Positions 9,654-19,257 are shown, numbered from the stretch's first letter. The stretch: 64,000 nt of DNA from Streptococcus mutans (GCF_006739205.1 NZ_AP019720.1:434001-498000); one strand, 5' to 3'. A program made the numbers and translations. The notes: generated by a model not told the origin, from the letters alone.

Positions 9654-9670
9654 AATTCTTTCTCCTTTTT

Positions 9671-9679
9671 TGTTATAAT
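9671..9679 (+). promoter_or_regulatory. extended -10 promoter giving a leaderless start
   Basis: TG-T-TATAAT ends 7 bases before the ATG at 9686, so transcription should begin at or next to the A of the ATG. No Shine-Dalgarno is present. Confidence 0.65.
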
Positions 9680-9685
9680 ATCTTT

Positions 9686-10426
9686 ATGACTATTATAACC
9701 TCAAAAGCCAATTCCTTGATTAAAAAAACTAAAAAATTATTACAAAAAAAATACCGTCAATATTCCTATTTGATTGAGGGCTGGCATTTATTTGCAGAAG
9801 CACAAGCCAACAATGCTGATATTATTAATATTTTTGTCCTAGAGTGTTATGCTTCTAGAGTATCTGAGTTTCCCAATGTTGTTCTAGTATCAGAGGATAT
9901 TTTAAAAGATTTATCTGCTTCAAAGACTCCTCAAGGTATTGTTGCTGAAATAGCTTTTCCTAAGCAAGTAATTCCTCAGCAGTTCTTTGGAAAATATCTG
10001 CTTTTGGAAGACGTTCAAGATCCAGGAAATGTAGGAACAATCATTCGGACAGCAGATGCAGCAGCTTTTGATGCTGTTTTTGTGTCAGAAAAGACAGCAG
10101 ATATTTATAATTCCAAGACTCTTCGTTCAATGCAGGGTAGCCATTTTCATCTTCCTATTTATAGAGTCAATCTTTTATCTTTAGTGAATGATTTAAAAAA
10201 TGCAGATGTTACTACCATTGCGACCACACTATCTGATCATTCCTGTGACTATAAGTCTTTAAAAAAGGTTGAAAATTTTGCGCTTATTATGGGAAATGAA
10301 GGGCAAGGCATTACTTCAGAAATGGCTGAACAAGCAGATGTTTTGACCCATATCACTATGCCTGGAAGAGCAGAAAGCTTAAATGTAGCAGCTGCTGCAG
10401 CTATATTTATTTTTAGCTTAATTTAA
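9686..10426 (+). CDS. SpoU/TrmH-family RNA 2'-O-methyltransferase
   Basis: SPOUT-class methyltransferase expected to methylate a ribose 2'-OH in rRNA, similar to RlmB. The 246-residue protein has an N-terminal substrate-binding domain (about residues 1-95). The trefoil-knot catalytic domain follows with EDVQDPGNVGTIIRTADA (motif 1), the MGNEGQG motif 2 and LNVAAAAAIF motif 3. All key motif residues look intact. The ATG sits 7 bases after the -10, so the mRNA appears leaderless. The exact target nucleotide cannot be read from sequence. Confidence 0.9.
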   Translation: MTIITSKANSLIKKTKKLLQKKYRQYSYLIEGWHLFAEAQANNADIINIFVLECYASRVSEFPNVVLVSEDILKDLSASKTPQGIVAEIAFPKQVIPQQFFGKYLLLEDVQDPGNVGTIIRTADAAAFDAVFVSEKTADIYNSKTLRSMQGSHFHLPIYRVNLLSLVNDLKNADVTTIATTLSDHSCDYKSLKKVENFALIMGNEGQGITSEMAEQADVLTHITMPGRAESLNVAAAAAIFIFSLI

Positions 10427-10433
10427 GTTGATA

Positions 10434-10442
10434 TGATATAAT
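10434..10442 (+). promoter_or_regulatory. extended -10 promoter for HD-domain gene
   Basis: TG-A-TATAAT lies right after the upstream stop codon. The predicted start near 10449 leaves a leader of about 12 bases that still holds the ribosome site. Confidence 0.6.
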
Positions 10443-10460
10443 AATGGCGAGGTGATAACC

Positions 10461-10964
10461 ATGAAGAAGTATGAACAAGATGAAGAATTCATGAGTCTTG
10501 TAGGACCTTTAATTGACCATCCGCGGTTTCAAAAATTGGAAGGTATTATACAGCATCACCATTCTACGCGCTCAGAACATTCCATTAATGTAAGCTATAC
10601 TAGTTATAGGATTGCTAAAAAATTTGGTTGGGATGCTAAGAGTACGGCTCGTGGCGGTTTGTTACATGACCTATTTTATTATGATTGGCGAGATACTAAA
10701 TTCAATAAAGGTCATGCCTGGGTTCATCCAAGAATTGCTGTAAAAAATGCTCGTAAGGTAACCAAGCTTAATCAAAAAGAAGAAGACATCATTTTAAAAC
10801 ACATGTGGGGAGCAACCATAGCTCCACCGCGTTACAAAGAGGGTTATATCGTAACTATGGTTGATAAATATTGGGCTGTAAAAGAGGCGATAACCCCTTT
10901 AAGAATGAAATGGCAAAAACGCCGTATCTTTCGTCGTAAGTTTTTAGGCAGTCACAATCATTAG
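10461..10964 (+). CDS. HD-domain phosphohydrolase
   Basis: Metal-dependent phosphohydrolase of the HD superfamily, 167 residues and cytoplasmic; substrate unknown. Metal ligands are visible: the His cluster IQHHHSTRSEHS near residues 31-42, the HD pair in GGLLHDLFYYDW near residue 70, and later His residues (HAWVHP, LKHMWG). I prefer the ATG at 10461, preceded by GCGAGGTGA, over the GTG at 10452, which overlaps the ribosome site. The C-terminal tail is basic. The gene lies between an rRNA methylase and a BI-1-like gene, which gives no functional hint. Confidence 0.85.
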   Translation: MKKYEQDEEFMSLVGPLIDHPRFQKLEGIIQHHHSTRSEHSINVSYTSYRIAKKFGWDAKSTARGGLLHDLFYYDWRDTKFNKGHAWVHPRIAVKNARKVTKLNQKEEDIILKHMWGATIAPPRYKEGYIVTMVDKYWAVKEAITPLRMKWQKRRIFRRKFLGSHNH

Positions 10965-10983
10965 AAAAATTTAGGAGAATAAA

Positions 10984-11673
10984 ATGAATAATAACACAAT
11001 TTACACACAAAGTGATAGCAGGCTTAGCAGTTTTTTTGCTAAGATTTATGGTTTAGTTGGCATGGGAATTGGGCTATCAGCAGTCGTTTCTTATCTTATG
11101 CTCTATGTTTTTCGCAATAACATGATAGCTATTATGGTTAATGCGCCTTGGGTTTACTATGTTGCTATCTTCGCAGAACTGGCGCTTGTTTTAATAGCAA
11201 GCAACGCAGCACGTAAGAATAGTCCTACAGCTTTACCATTGTTTTTGGTTTATTCAGCTTTAAATGGCTTTACTTTGAGCTTTATTATTGCTCTTTATAC
11301 CCAAACAACGGTTTTACAAGCTTTTGTTTCATCAGCAGCTGTTTTCTTTGTTATGGCACTTATTGGAGTGACCATTAAAAAAGATTTATCTGGAATGGGT
11401 AAAGCTTTGCTTGCTGCTTTAATTGGTATCATTATTGCCAGCCTTATTAATATGTTTATCGGCAGCGGAACAATGAGCTATGTCATTAGTATTATTTCAG
11501 TCTTGATTTTTTCTGGATTGATTGCTTATGATAATCAATTGATTAAGCGTGTATATGACTATAATAGTGGAAATGTCAGTGATGGTTGGGCAGTATCAAT
11601 GGCTCTCAATCTTTACTTAGACTTTATCAATCTGTTTCTTAGTTTACTTCGTATCTTTGGAAGAAATGATTAA
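10984..11673 (+). CDS. Bax inhibitor-1 / YccA family membrane protein
   Basis: A 229-residue integral membrane protein of the UPF0005/BI-1 family, with about seven hydrophobic segments and a C-terminal [19 protein letters not shown] signature characteristic of this family. Bacterial members are reported to act as pH-sensitive calcium leak channels or to interact with FtsH; which applies here is unknown. A good ribosome site (TTAGGAG) precedes the ATG. A terminator follows at 11686, so the gene may be co-transcribed with the HD-domain gene 19 bases upstream. Confidence 0.9.
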   Translation: MNNNTIYTQSDSRLSSFFAKIYGLVGMGIGLSAVVSYLMLYVFRNNMIAIMVNAPWVYYVAIFAELALVLIASNAARKNSPTALPLFLVYSALNGFTLSFIIALYTQTTVLQAFVSSAAVFFVMALIGVTIKKDLSGMGKALLAALIGIIIASLINMFIGSGTMSYVISIISVLIFSGLIAYDNQLIKRVYDYNSGNVSDGWAVSMALNLYLDFINLFLSLLRIFGRND

Positions 11674-11685
11674 AAATATAGGAGT

Positions 11686-11743
11686 ATAGGAAGAACTCAG
11701 AGCCTAATATTAATAATGGCTTGCTGAGTGCTTCCTATTTTTT
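11686..11743 (+). terminator. terminator after BI-1 gene
   Basis: ATAGGAAG..ACTCAG..GCC pairs with GGC..CTGAGTGCTTCCTAT with small bulges, followed by a T-run at 11738-11743. Confidence 0.7.
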
Positions 11744-11799
11744 GTATCGGTTAGTTATAAAAGACAATGAATACTATCCTTTTAATGTAGGGATTTTCT

Positions 11800-11823
11800 A
11801 GAGTGATGGTTTCACTCTTTTTT
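11800..11823 (+). terminator. second hairpin terminator before lysA
   Basis: AGAGTGA / TCACTCT forms a perfect 7-bp stem with a 5-base loop and a following T-run. It lies just upstream of the lysA promoter and insulates it. Confidence 0.7.
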
Positions 11824-11824
11824 A

Positions 11825-11833
11825 TGGTATAAT
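11825..11833 (+). promoter_or_regulatory. lysA extended -10 promoter
   Basis: TG-G-TATAAT, 28 bases before the lysA ATG, with TTGGAG as ribosome site in between. Confidence 0.6.
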
Positions 11834-11861
11834 AAATCAATAATATAATTTTGGAGATCCT

Positions 11862-13112
11862 ATGAAAACACCATTTGTATCAAAAGAACAGCTAGATAAG
11901 ATCACAGCACAGTTTCCAACTCCTTTTCACCTTTATGATGAAAAAGGCATACGAGAAACAGCTCGTGCTGTCAATAAAGCCTTTGCTTGGAATTCCGGTT
12001 TCAAGGAATTTTTTGCGGTTAAAGCAACACCTAATCCAACTATTTTAAAGATATTGCAAGAAGAAGGCTGTGGGGTAGATTGTGCGACTGATGTTGAGTT
12101 GAAGATGGCTGATAAACTTGGTTTCGATCGCTCTGCTATTAGTTTTACATCAAATGATACTCAAGCTTCAGAGTTTGTTTTTGCGCGCAGTATCAATGCA
12201 ACGATTAATTTGGATGCCTATGAACATATTGCTTTCTTAGAAGAAGCAGCAGGACTTCCTGAAACGGTTTCTCTGCGTTTTAACCCCGGCGGTGTGTTTT
12301 CGCTTGGGACAGATATTATGGATCATCCTGAAGAGTCTAAATTTGGAATGACTAAGGAACAACTTTTCCAAGGCTATCAAGATTTGAAAGACAAAGGTGT
12401 TAAATCTTTTGGCCTACATGCTTTTTTGGCATCTAATACTGTTACTAATGATTATTATCCAACTTTAGCAGCTCAACTATTTGAATTAGCTGTTGAAATA
12501 AAAAATGAATTGGGTATCAGCCTTGATTTTATCAATTTGTCAGGCGGTATTGGTATTGATTACTCGGCAGCTGATGAACAAAATGATATTGCTGTTATTG
12601 GAGAGGGTGTTCATCAAAAATTTGATGATATTTTAGTTCCTAATGGGCTCAGTCAGATCAAAATTTATACAGAACTTGGACGCTATATGTTGGCTTCACA
12701 TGGGCATCTGATTACTAAAGTGCTTCATTTAAAAGATACTTATCGTCATTATGTTGGTGTTGATGCCAGTGCTGTTAATCTTTTGCGTCCTGCCATGTAT
12801 GATGCTTATCATCACATTACCAATATCAGCAACCCACAGGGAACTGTTCAAGTTGTTGATATTGTAGGCAGTTTGTGTGAGAATAATGATAAGTTTGCCA
12901 AACGGCGTGAATTGCCAGAAGCGCGTGTGGGTGATACACTTGTTATTCATGATACAGGTGCTCATGGCTTTTCAATGGGTTACAATTACAATGGTCGTTT
13001 ACGCTCTGCGGAAATTTTACTCCGAGAAGACGGTCAAGCTCAAATGATTCGTCGAGCAGAAACTCCAGAAGATTATTTTGCAACACTTTATGGCTTTAAT
13101 TTTGATAGATAA
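11862..13112 (+). CDS. lysA: diaminopimelate decarboxylase LysA
   Basis: PLP enzyme that decarboxylates meso-diaminopimelate to L-lysine, the last step of lysine synthesis. The 416-residue protein is a fold-type III decarboxylase. The PLP lysine is in FFAVKATPN (Lys54), a Gly-rich phosphate-binding stretch is visible at LSGGIGIDYS, and the C-terminal barrel has the VGSLCENNDKF motif with the active-site Cys. The lysine product feeds protein synthesis and the L-Lys cross-bridge position of peptidoglycan, consistent with the L-Lys-type MurE at 45787. The gene appears monocistronic, with its own terminator-flanked promoter. Confidence 0.95.
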   Translation: MKTPFVSKEQLDKITAQFPTPFHLYDEKGIRETARAVNKAFAWNSGFKEFFAVKATPNPTILKILQEEGCGVDCATDVELKMADKLGFDRSAISFTSNDTQASEFVFARSINATINLDAYEHIAFLEEAAGLPETVSLRFNPGGVFSLGTDIMDHPEESKFGMTKEQLFQGYQDLKDKGVKSFGLHAFLASNTVTNDYYPTLAAQLFELAVEIKNELGISLDFINLSGGIGIDYSAADEQNDIAVIGEGVHQKFDDILVPNGLSQIKIYTELGRYMLASHGHLITKVLHLKDTYRHYVGVDASAVNLLRPAMYDAYHHITNISNPQGTVQVVDIVGSLCENNDKFAKRRELPEARVGDTLVIHDTGAHGFSMGYNYNGRLRSAEILLREDGQAQMIRRAETPEDYFATLYGFNFDR

Positions 13113-13483
13113 AAGAGAGTGAAAAAGGAAATGGTTTTTCTTAACAGTCTTCAACAATTGATTAGGAATATGAAAAGCTGTCAGCTATCAATCGATACTT
13201 ACCCAATCAACTGATTTTTTCATTTTCAAAATTATAAATAAAAACGATAATGCTTTGGCTAATTTGTAAATAGCTATAAAGCTTAAAAGGGCAGAAAAAG
13301 CAAGGAAGCTATTTTTATTGTTTTGATTTTAAAAATGGGTTTCGATATCAACTGCTAGGTTTTGTCTATAATGAGAATCTTGTTTAGTGGCTTTTCTGCC
13401 TAAGGCTCTTTTTATGCTATTTTATTTGTGAAAGGGTTTCAAATCTGATATAATATTGATGTAAAAAATTTAGGAGAATAAAA
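13113..13483. other. 371-base gap after lysA
   Basis: No open frame of note. It holds a weak GAAAAA/TTTTTC hairpin near 13130 that could end lysA and a stray TATAAT at 13367-13372. Two inverted arms (13290-13301 and 13390-13400, GCAGAAAAAGC-type, one base of difference) stand about 90 bases apart, and the promoter of the next gene closes the gap. I see no recognised RNA or mobile element. Confidence 0.4.
13426..13454 (+). promoter_or_regulatory. promoter of the UPF0154 gene
   Basis: TTGTGA at 13426 and TATAAT at 13449 are separated by 17 bases, with an extended TG at 13446. Confidence 0.7.
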
Positions 13484-13732
13484 ATGAATACTTTTCTTTG
13501 GATTCTATTAGTTATTATTGCCTTACTTGCAGGACTTGTGGGAGGCACTTTTATTGCTCGTAAGCAGATGGAAAAATATTTAGAAGAAAACCCACCACTT
13601 AACGAAGATGTTATTCGTAATATGATGAGTCAGATGGGTCAAAAACCAAGTGAAGCTAAAGTGCAACAAGTTGTTCGTCAGATGAATAAACAACAAAAAG
13701 CAGCTAAAGCAAAGGCTAAAAAGAAGAAATAA
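13484..13732 (+). CDS. UPF0154 / YneF family small membrane protein
   Basis: An 82-residue protein with one N-terminal membrane segment (about residues 4-25, [19 protein letters not shown]) followed by a charged cytoplasmic part ending in a very basic KAKAKKKK tail. The middle segment, with [18 protein letters not shown], is the conserved UPF0154 signature. Function is unknown for the family. TTAGGAG precedes the ATG. A weak terminator-like hairpin follows before murI. Confidence 0.88.
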   Translation: MNTFLWILLVIIALLAGLVGGTFIARKQMEKYLEENPPLNEDVIRNMMSQMGQKPSEAKVQQVVRQMNKQQKAAKAKAKKKK

Positions 13733-13742
13733 TCTTTTAGAT

Positions 13743-13769
13743 GAGACTGGGTTTTCCTAGTCTTATTTT
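13743..13769 (+). terminator. weak hairpin before murI
   Basis: AGACTGGG pairs with CCTAGTCT through one G-U pair around a TTTT loop. The following T tract is interrupted, so some read-through into murI is likely. Confidence 0.4.
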
Positions 13770-13784
13770 AGAAAGAAGATAAGC

Positions 13785-14579
13785 ATGGATAATAGACCTA
13801 TTGGCTTTTTAGACTCCGGAGTGGGCGGTTTAACGGTCGTACGTGAATTAATGCGTCAGCTTCCACATGAAGAGGTTATCTATATTGGGGATTCAGCGCG
13901 TGCACCTTATGGACCGCGTCCAGCTAAACAGATAAAGACATATACTTGGGAATTGGTCAACTTTCTCCTTACTAAAAAGGTCAAAATGATTGTTTTTGCT
14001 TGTAATACAGCAACGGCTGTTGTTTGGGAAGAAGTCAAAGAAAAACTTGATATTCCTGTTTTAGGTGTTATTTTACCAGGTTCTAGCGCTGCTATTAAAT
14101 CAACTATTTCTGGTCAAATTGGCATTATTGGGACACCGATGACCATCAAATCTAATATTTATGAGCAAAAAATACTAGACCTCTCACCACAAATGAAAGT
14201 AAGAAGCCTAGCTTGCCCCAAATTTGTTCCTATTGTTGAATCAAATAAAATGAACTCAAGTGTAGCGAAAAAGATTGTTTATGAAAGTCTATCTCCTCTG
14301 GTGGGGAAAATTGATACTCTTGTTTTAGGCTGTACCCATTATCCACTTTTACGGCCCATTATTCAAAATGTAATGGGACCAGATGTTGAGTTAATTGATA
14401 GTGGTGCAGAATGTGTACGTGATATTTCTGTTCTCCTGAATTACTTTGATCTTAATCGCAGCAGAACTTCAAAAGTGCTGCATCATCGTTTCTATACAAC
14501 AGCTAGTGTGGCCAGTTTTAAAGAAATAGCTAGCGACTGGTTACCTTTAGCTATTGAAGTGGAGCATGTAACATTATGA
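13785..14579 (+). CDS. murI: glutamate racemase MurI
   Basis: Cofactor-independent racemase that makes D-glutamate for peptidoglycan. The 264-residue length is standard. Both catalytic cysteines are visible: Cys73 in FACNTATA and Cys183 in LGCTHYPLL. The N-terminal [11 protein letters not shown] motif supplies the catalytic Asp/Ser region. It is the first gene of a tight run in which almost every gene overlaps the next; its stop shares ATGA with the following RdgB gene, which implies translational coupling. Confidence 0.96.
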   Translation: MDNRPIGFLDSGVGGLTVVRELMRQLPHEEVIYIGDSARAPYGPRPAKQIKTYTWELVNFLLTKKVKMIVFACNTATAVVWEEVKEKLDIPVLGVILPGSSAAIKSTISGQIGIIGTPMTIKSNIYEQKILDLSPQMKVRSLACPKFVPIVESNKMNSSVAKKIVYESLSPLVGKIDTLVLGCTHYPLLRPIIQNVMGPDVELIDSGAECVRDISVLLNYFDLNRSRTSKVLHHRFYTTASVASFKEIASDWLPLAIEVEHVTL

Positions 14580-15553
14580 AAGAAAAAATTTATGAATATA
14601 AAGATGATCATAACTGGTTCATTAGCCAATGGTCTAAAGTAGGCTCCTCAACTTACTATGAGGAAGAGGCAGAAGAAACTTACAGTTCTATTGAACAAAG
14701 TCTTAGAGGTTTACTTGATGAAGGCAATTCGTTTATACTGACAGTTATTAAAATCAACTCCAGCATAGCTCTTGTACGTTTTATCTTAAAAATGCTTAAT
14801 GAAGAGCAACAAGATAATTTTAAAGTCAGCAGTCATAAAGGAGCTATTTTAGTGACACAGGGACAACAGTTGCTTTTAGTTTGTTTGCCAAAAAAAGGCA
14901 TAACTATAACCGATTTTTTTGAAAAGAAAAAAAAGGTTTCTGAATTAGGAGATACTATTTTAATTGCCACACGCAACGAAGGTAAAACCAAGGAATTCAG
15001 TCAAATGTTCGCTCAATTAGGAATAAAAGTTGAAAATCTTAATCAATATCCTGATTTGCCCGAGGTAGAAGAAACCGGTCTAACCTTTGAAGAAAACGCT
15101 CGTTTGAAAGCAGAGACCATTTCTCATTTGACAGGGCAGATGGTTTTGGCAGATGATTCAGGGTTGAAGGTAGATGTTTTAGGTGGTTTACCGGGAATCT
15201 GGTCAGCTCGTTTTTCGGGACCTGATGCAACAGATCAAAGTAATAATGCTAAATTACTACATGAACTCGCTATGGTTTTTGATATCAAGGATCGTTCCGC
15301 TCAGTTTCATACAACTTTGGTTGTAGCTGCTCCAGATAAGGAAAGCCTTGTGGTTGAAGCAGATTGGTCTGGATACATTGATTTTGCTCCTAAAGGGAAT
15401 AATGGTTTTGGCTATGATCCTTTGTTTTTAGTGGGAGAAACAGGGAAGACCGCAGCAGAACTTTCAAATCACGAAAAAAATATTATTTCTCACAGAGGAC
15501 AAGCTGTTAAGAAGCTTATGGAGGTATTTCCAGCATGGCAGAACGCACATTAA
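14576..15553 (+). CDS. rdgB: extended RdgB/HAM1-type non-canonical purine NTP pyrophosphatase
   Basis: Removes ITP, XTP and dITP from the nucleotide pool, releasing pyrophosphate. The HAM1 domain starts near residue 123 with [15 protein letters not shown] and includes [11 protein letters not shown], the GIWSARFSG stretch, GFGYDPLF and [15 protein letters not shown]. These are all the expected substrate and metal motifs. Typical family members are about 200 residues, but this one has 325. The first 120 residues form a separate, charged alpha/beta-looking domain I do not recognise. As I recall, the extension is common in streptococci. The start overlaps murI by 4 bases and the end overlaps the next gene by 19. 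Confidence 0.92.
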   Translation: MKEKIYEYKDDHNWFISQWSKVGSSTYYEEEAEETYSSIEQSLRGLLDEGNSFILTVIKINSSIALVRFILKMLNEEQQDNFKVSSHKGAILVTQGQQLLLVCLPKKGITITDFFEKKKKVSELGDTILIATRNEGKTKEFSQMFAQLGIKVENLNQYPDLPEVEETGLTFEENARLKAETISHLTGQMVLADDSGLKVDVLGGLPGIWSARFSGPDATDQSNNAKLLHELAMVFDIKDRSAQFHTTLVVAAPDKESLVVEADWSGYIDFAPKGNNGFGYDPLFLVGETGKTAAELSNHEKNIISHRGQAVKKLMEVFPAWQNAH

Positions 15554-16053
15554 TTATCATGAGTGATTCTCATGGTGATCAACAAATTGTTCAGGAGATA
15601 AAAAATCGTTACTTAGGTAAAGTGGATGCTATTTTTCATAATGGAGATTCAGAGTTATCTGTTAATGATCCTATTTGGGAAGGGATTCATGTTGTTTGTG
15701 GGAATTGCGACTTTGGCGATTATCCCGATTGTTTGGTAACAAATTTTCCTGAATTGCTAGTAGCACAGACACATGGTCACCTATTTAATATTAATTTTGG
15801 CTTTGAACGTCTGGATTTGTGGGCTCAAGAGGAAGATGCTGATATCTGTACTTATGGACATCTTCATAGACCAGCTGTTTGGAAGAATGGGAAAACAGTT
15901 TTTATCAATCCAGGAAGCATTTCCCAGCCGCGTGGTGAGATTAATGAATGTCTTTATGCTAAAGTACGTGTCAATGCTGATACTATTTTTGTTGACTATT
16001 TGACGCGAGACCACAAGCTCTATACAGCACTTTCACAGGAAATAAAAAGATGA
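15535..16053 (+). CDS. YfcE/MJ0936-type metallophosphoesterase
   Basis: A 172-residue calcineurin-like phosphodiesterase, cytoplasmic, substrate unknown. All metal motifs are present in order: SDSHGD near residue 10, HNGDSE near 35, GNCDFGD near 58, THGH near 79 and YGHLHRP near 105, followed by INPGS. The ATG lies inside the end of the RdgB gene, with TATGGAGG upstream. The tail shares ATGA with the CBS gene. The pairing of RdgB with a YfcE-like enzyme is conserved in Gram-positive genomes and suggests a nucleotide house-keeping unit, though this is inference. Confidence 0.9.
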   Translation: MAERTLIIMSDSHGDQQIVQEIKNRYLGKVDAIFHNGDSELSVNDPIWEGIHVVCGNCDFGDYPDCLVTNFPELLVAQTHGHLFNINFGFERLDLWAQEEDADICTYGHLHRPAVWKNGKTVFINPGSISQPRGEINECLYAKVRVNADTIFVDYLTRDHKLYTALSQEIKR

Positions 16054-16511
16054 TTGCACAAGAATTTAAAGATTTTCTAAAACCACTTTTGAAAGATGCC
16101 CTCACTCCGGCTGAGGAATTAGCTATTTTTATTGATACTCATAAGACTGATCATGTTATGCTGCTGTTAGCTAATAATGGTTTTTCACGTGTCCCTGTTC
16201 TGACTAAGGATAAAAAATATGTAGGCACTATTAGTATGTCTGATATTGTTAAATATCAAAAAGAAGAGGGGGTAGATAATGAAAAGTTAGCAGCCCTAGA
16301 CATTTCTTATATGACTAACGGTAGTTATGCTACTGTGAGTCCTAATGCCGATCTAACAGAAGTCATGCATAAATTAGTTGATGCTAATTTTCTTCCTGTT
16401 GTTGAAGCAGATGGTACTTTTTTAGGTATTATTACACGAAAAACAATTTTAAAAGCCTTAAATAACTTGCTTCATGAATTTACAAATGACTATACATTGA
16501 CTAAAAAATGA
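16050..16511 (+). CDS. CBS-domain protein, CbpB-like
   Basis: A 153-residue protein made of two CBS domains: roughly residues 15-75 (with VPVLTKDKKYVGTISMSDI) and 85-145 (with LPVVEADGTFLGIITRKTI). CBS pairs bind adenine nucleotides. Stand-alone proteins of this size in Firmicutes include CbpB/DarB, which binds cyclic di-AMP and controls (p)ppGpp synthesis. That assignment is inference from size and architecture. It overlaps its neighbours by 4 bases on both sides. Confidence 0.8.
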   Translation: MIAQEFKDFLKPLLKDALTPAEELAIFIDTHKTDHVMLLLANNGFSRVPVLTKDKKYVGTISMSDIVKYQKEEGVDNEKLAALDISYMTNGSYATVSPNADLTEVMHKLVDANFLPVVEADGTFLGIITRKTILKALNNLLHEFTNDYTLTKK

Positions 16512-17245
16512 TAACTTTTATTTCTAAATTTCTTGCTAGTAAATCCTTAACATTGAATTCGCAAAAATCTTATCTTTATGATCTGCAACAATTTGCCGAA
16601 ATTATTGGAGAGGAAGTGACTCCCAATAAGCTTAAATTGTATGAGCAATCTTTGGCTGACTTAAAGGTTTCTGCTAAAAAACGTAAGATTTCGGCAGTCA
16701 ATCAATTTCTGTTTTTTCTTTATGAAAATGAAGTATTGGATCGTTTTTATAAAATTAAAAATAAAGAAAAACTGCCGCTTTTGACGCCCGCTTATCAGGA
16801 AGTGGATTTATCCGTTCTCTACCGGGAAACAGAGGATTCTAAGGGGCAGTTGATTGCTCTTTTAATTGTAGAATTAGGCTTATCACCAAGTGAGATTATT
16901 CAATTAAAATGGGAAAATATTGCATTAGAATTCCAAGTCTTAACAGTAGTCAATGAAAAAGTTATGAGAGTTTTAGAAATTCCCCAACTGTTACTACCTT
17001 ATCTTGAGGGAGAGCACAAGGCTGTTTATTTATTTGATAATAAAGGTGAAGCCTACTCACGTCAATGGCTTTTTCAAAAACTGAATTATTATTTGGCTTC
17101 TGTTGATTTGTCCCAAATGACAGCTCAAAAATTACGTGAACAATATATTATAAAAGAAAAAAATAAAGGGACTGCTATTTTGGATTTAACCAGAAAGCTT
17201 GGTCTTAAAAGCCCAGTAACATTGGAAAAATATTTTAAAAACTAA
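16508..17245 (+). CDS. XerD-like tyrosine recombinase homologue, catalytic residues degenerate
   Basis: A 245-residue protein with an N-terminal SAM-like core-binding domain (about 1-75) and a C-terminal tyrosine-recombinase fold. Most of the catalytic set is lost. The first arginine position reads GLSPSEI with Ser instead of Arg, the H-x-L-R-H box reads QKLRE with only the Arg kept, and the LGH box reads LGLKSPV without His. A tyrosine remains in LEKYF. It is also shorter than true XerC/XerD (about 300). Streptococci use a different single recombinase, XerS, at dif, so this is probably not a working recombinase. Its position before scpAB suggests a chromosome-related role, but that is unproven. 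Confidence 0.82.
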   Translation: MITFISKFLASKSLTLNSQKSYLYDLQQFAEIIGEEVTPNKLKLYEQSLADLKVSAKKRKISAVNQFLFFLYENEVLDRFYKIKNKEKLPLLTPAYQEVDLSVLYRETEDSKGQLIALLIVELGLSPSEIIQLKWENIALEFQVLTVVNEKVMRVLEIPQLLLPYLEGEHKAVYLFDNKGEAYSRQWLFQKLNYYLASVDLSQMTAQKLREQYIIKEKNKGTAILDLTRKLGLKSPVTLEKYFKN

Positions 17246-17952
17246 TGGATATTAAATTAAAAGATTTTGAGGGACCGTTAGATTTACTTTTGCATTTGGT
17301 CTCTAAGTACGAAGTAGATATTTATGACGTTCCGATTGTAGATATTATTGAGCAATATCTAGCCTATATTGCAACGCTGCAAGCCATGAAGCTTGAAGTT
17401 GCTGGAGAATACATGGTTATGGCCAGTCAGTTAATGCTGATTAAAAGCCGTAAATTGCTTCCTAAAGTTGTTGAAACTGTTGAAGCAGAAGAAGATCCAG
17501 AACTGCAACTCTTGCATCAAATTGAGGAATATCGAACTTACAAACTTTTAGGAGAGGAACTGGCCCTTAAACATAATGAAAGAGCACAGCGTTTTTCAAA
17601 ACCCAAATTAGAACTCATTTATGACGATATAACACTTAAACAGGATAAAACTGTCCTTGATGTCTTTTTGGCTTTTTCAAAGGTAATGGCTGAAAAACAG
17701 GAAGAAATCAAAAACAGTCATACAACAATTAAAAGTGATGACTACCGAATTGAAGATATGATGACTGTAGTTGAAGAACAGGTAATTCGTCAAAAAGAAA
17801 CCAATTTGTCTTGGTTTTTTAAAAGGGCCGGTTCGCTTAATGAGATAATTACTATCTTTTTAGCAGTTCTAGAGTTAATTAAAGTTCATCGTGTTTATGT
17901 TAAACAGGAACACAATTTTGATGACATCATTTTAAGGAAGGGGAGTGCATGA
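17245..17952 (+). CDS. scpA: segregation and condensation protein ScpA
   Basis: Kleisin subunit of the bacterial SMC-ScpAB condensin, bridging SMC heads. The 235-residue protein opens with [18 protein letters not shown], the diagnostic ScpA N-terminus. [19 protein letters not shown] helix follows, and the C-terminal winged-helix kleisin segment has VHRVYVKQ. The ATG overlaps the last base of the XerD-like gene and its stop shares ATGA with scpB, so translation is coupled and subunit ratios can be balanced. Confidence 0.96.
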   Translation: MDIKLKDFEGPLDLLLHLVSKYEVDIYDVPIVDIIEQYLAYIATLQAMKLEVAGEYMVMASQLMLIKSRKLLPKVVETVEAEEDPELQLLHQIEEYRTYKLLGEELALKHNERAQRFSKPKLELIYDDITLKQDKTVLDVFLAFSKVMAEKQEEIKNSHTTIKSDDYRIEDMMTVVEEQVIRQKETNLSWFFKRAGSLNEIITIFLAVLELIKVHRVYVKQEHNFDDIILRKGSA

Positions 17953-18545
17953 CACCGCTATCAAAGATAGAAGCCTTGCTATTTGTAGCTGGTGAAGATG
18001 GGTTAAGTCTGCGCCAGTTGGCAACTTTATTAGATATACCTGTAACAGCATTGCTTCAGCAATTGGAAAAGATGGCTCAGAAATATGAAGGGGATGATAA
18101 TTCTGCCTTATCTTTATTGGAGTCTTCCAAAACTTATAAATTAGTCACTAAAAAAGATTATGCGGATCTTTTACGGCAGTATTCTAAAACGCCGATTAAT
18201 CAGAGCTTATCAAGAGCCAGTTTGGAAGTTCTCTCTATCATAGCTTATAAACAACCCATTACAAGAATTGAAGTTGATAATATTCGTGGGGTGAATTCTA
18301 GCAGTGCTATTTCAAAACTGCAAGCTTTTGATTTGATTCAAGAGGCTGGAAAAAAAGAGGTGCTTGGACGTCCTAATCTCTATGTTACTTCAGATTATTT
18401 TCTGGATTATATGGGAATCAATAGTTTAGAAGAATTGCCAGATGCTTCCAGTATTGAATTAAAAGATGAAGAGTTTACACTTTTTGATAATAAGGAAAAC
18501 GAAGAACAAATAAGTGAAAATGTAAAGGAAGAAAATGAGAATTAA
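17949..18545 (+). CDS. scpB: segregation and condensation protein ScpB
   Basis: Condensin accessory subunit that dimerises and binds ScpA. The 198-residue product has two winged-helix domains. Family signatures are [19 protein letters not shown] at the N-terminus and [20 protein letters not shown] in the middle, with [11 protein letters not shown] after it. The last 40 residues are acidic and probably flexible. AAGGAAGGGGAG precedes the ATG. The 3' end overlaps rluB by 11 bases. Confidence 0.96.
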   Translation: MTPLSKIEALLFVAGEDGLSLRQLATLLDIPVTALLQQLEKMAQKYEGDDNSALSLLESSKTYKLVTKKDYADLLRQYSKTPINQSLSRASLEVLSIIAYKQPITRIEVDNIRGVNSSSAISKLQAFDLIQEAGKKEVLGRPNLYVTSDYFLDYMGINSLEELPDASSIELKDEEFTLFDNKENEEQISENVKEENEN

Positions 18546-19257
18546 TAAATACATTGCACACGCAGGAGTAGCCAGTCGTCGAAAAGCAGAAGAACTCATC
18601 AAGCAGGGGCTGGTCACTCTTAATGGTCAAATGGTGACTGAATTGGCTACTACTGTTAAATCAGGCGATCGTGTCGAAGTTGAGGGACAACCTATCTATA
18701 ATGAAGAAAAAGTTTACTATCTTCTCAATAAACCACGCGGAGTGATTTCTAGTGTTAGAGATGATAAGGGTCGTCAAACGGTTGTTGATTTATTACCTGA
18801 GGTTAAGGAGCGTATCTATCCTGTTGGTCGTTTAGATTGGGATACGTCTGGGCTTCTTATTTTAACCAATGATGGTGATTTTACAGATAAGATGCTTCAT
18901 CCACGGCATGAAATTGATAAGGTCTACGTGGCGCGTGTTAAAGGACTTGCCAGTAAGGATAATCTGCGCCCTTTGACAAAAGGAATCGTTATTGATGGCA
19001 AAAAAACACAACCTGCCCGCTATCGTATTGTCAAGACGGATAGAGAAAAAAATAGATCTGTTGTGGAACTGACTATTCACGAAGGACGCAACCATCAAGT
19101 TAAAAAGATGTTTGAAGCAGTTGGTTTAATGGTTGATAAATTATCGCGTACTCGTTTTGGAACACTTGATTTATCGGGTCTTAATTCGGGAGAGGCTAGG
19201 CGCCTTAATAAAAAAGAAATCAGCCAGCTTTACAATGCTGCTGTTAATGAAAACTAA
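18535..19257 (+). CDS. rluB: rRNA pseudouridine synthase RluB-type
   Basis: Makes pseudouridine in 23S rRNA, by homology at the position corresponding to E. coli 2605. The 240-residue protein has an N-terminal S4 RNA-binding domain ([20 protein letters not shown]) and a RsuA/RluB catalytic domain. The catalytic Asp is about residue 101 in [10 protein letters not shown], and [11 protein letters not shown] is the later conserved motif. The adjacency scpA-scpB-rluB is widely conserved in Firmicutes. The stop overlaps the yidD start by one base. Confidence 0.93.
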   Translation: MRINKYIAHAGVASRRKAEELIKQGLVTLNGQMVTELATTVKSGDRVEVEGQPIYNEEKVYYLLNKPRGVISSVRDDKGRQTVVDLLPEVKERIYPVGRLDWDTSGLLILTNDGDFTDKMLHPRHEIDKVYVARVKGLASKDNLRPLTKGIVIDGKKTQPARYRIVKTDREKNRSVVELTIHEGRNHQVKKMFEAVGLMVDKLSRTRFGTLDLSGLNSGEARRLNKKEISQLYNAAVNEN

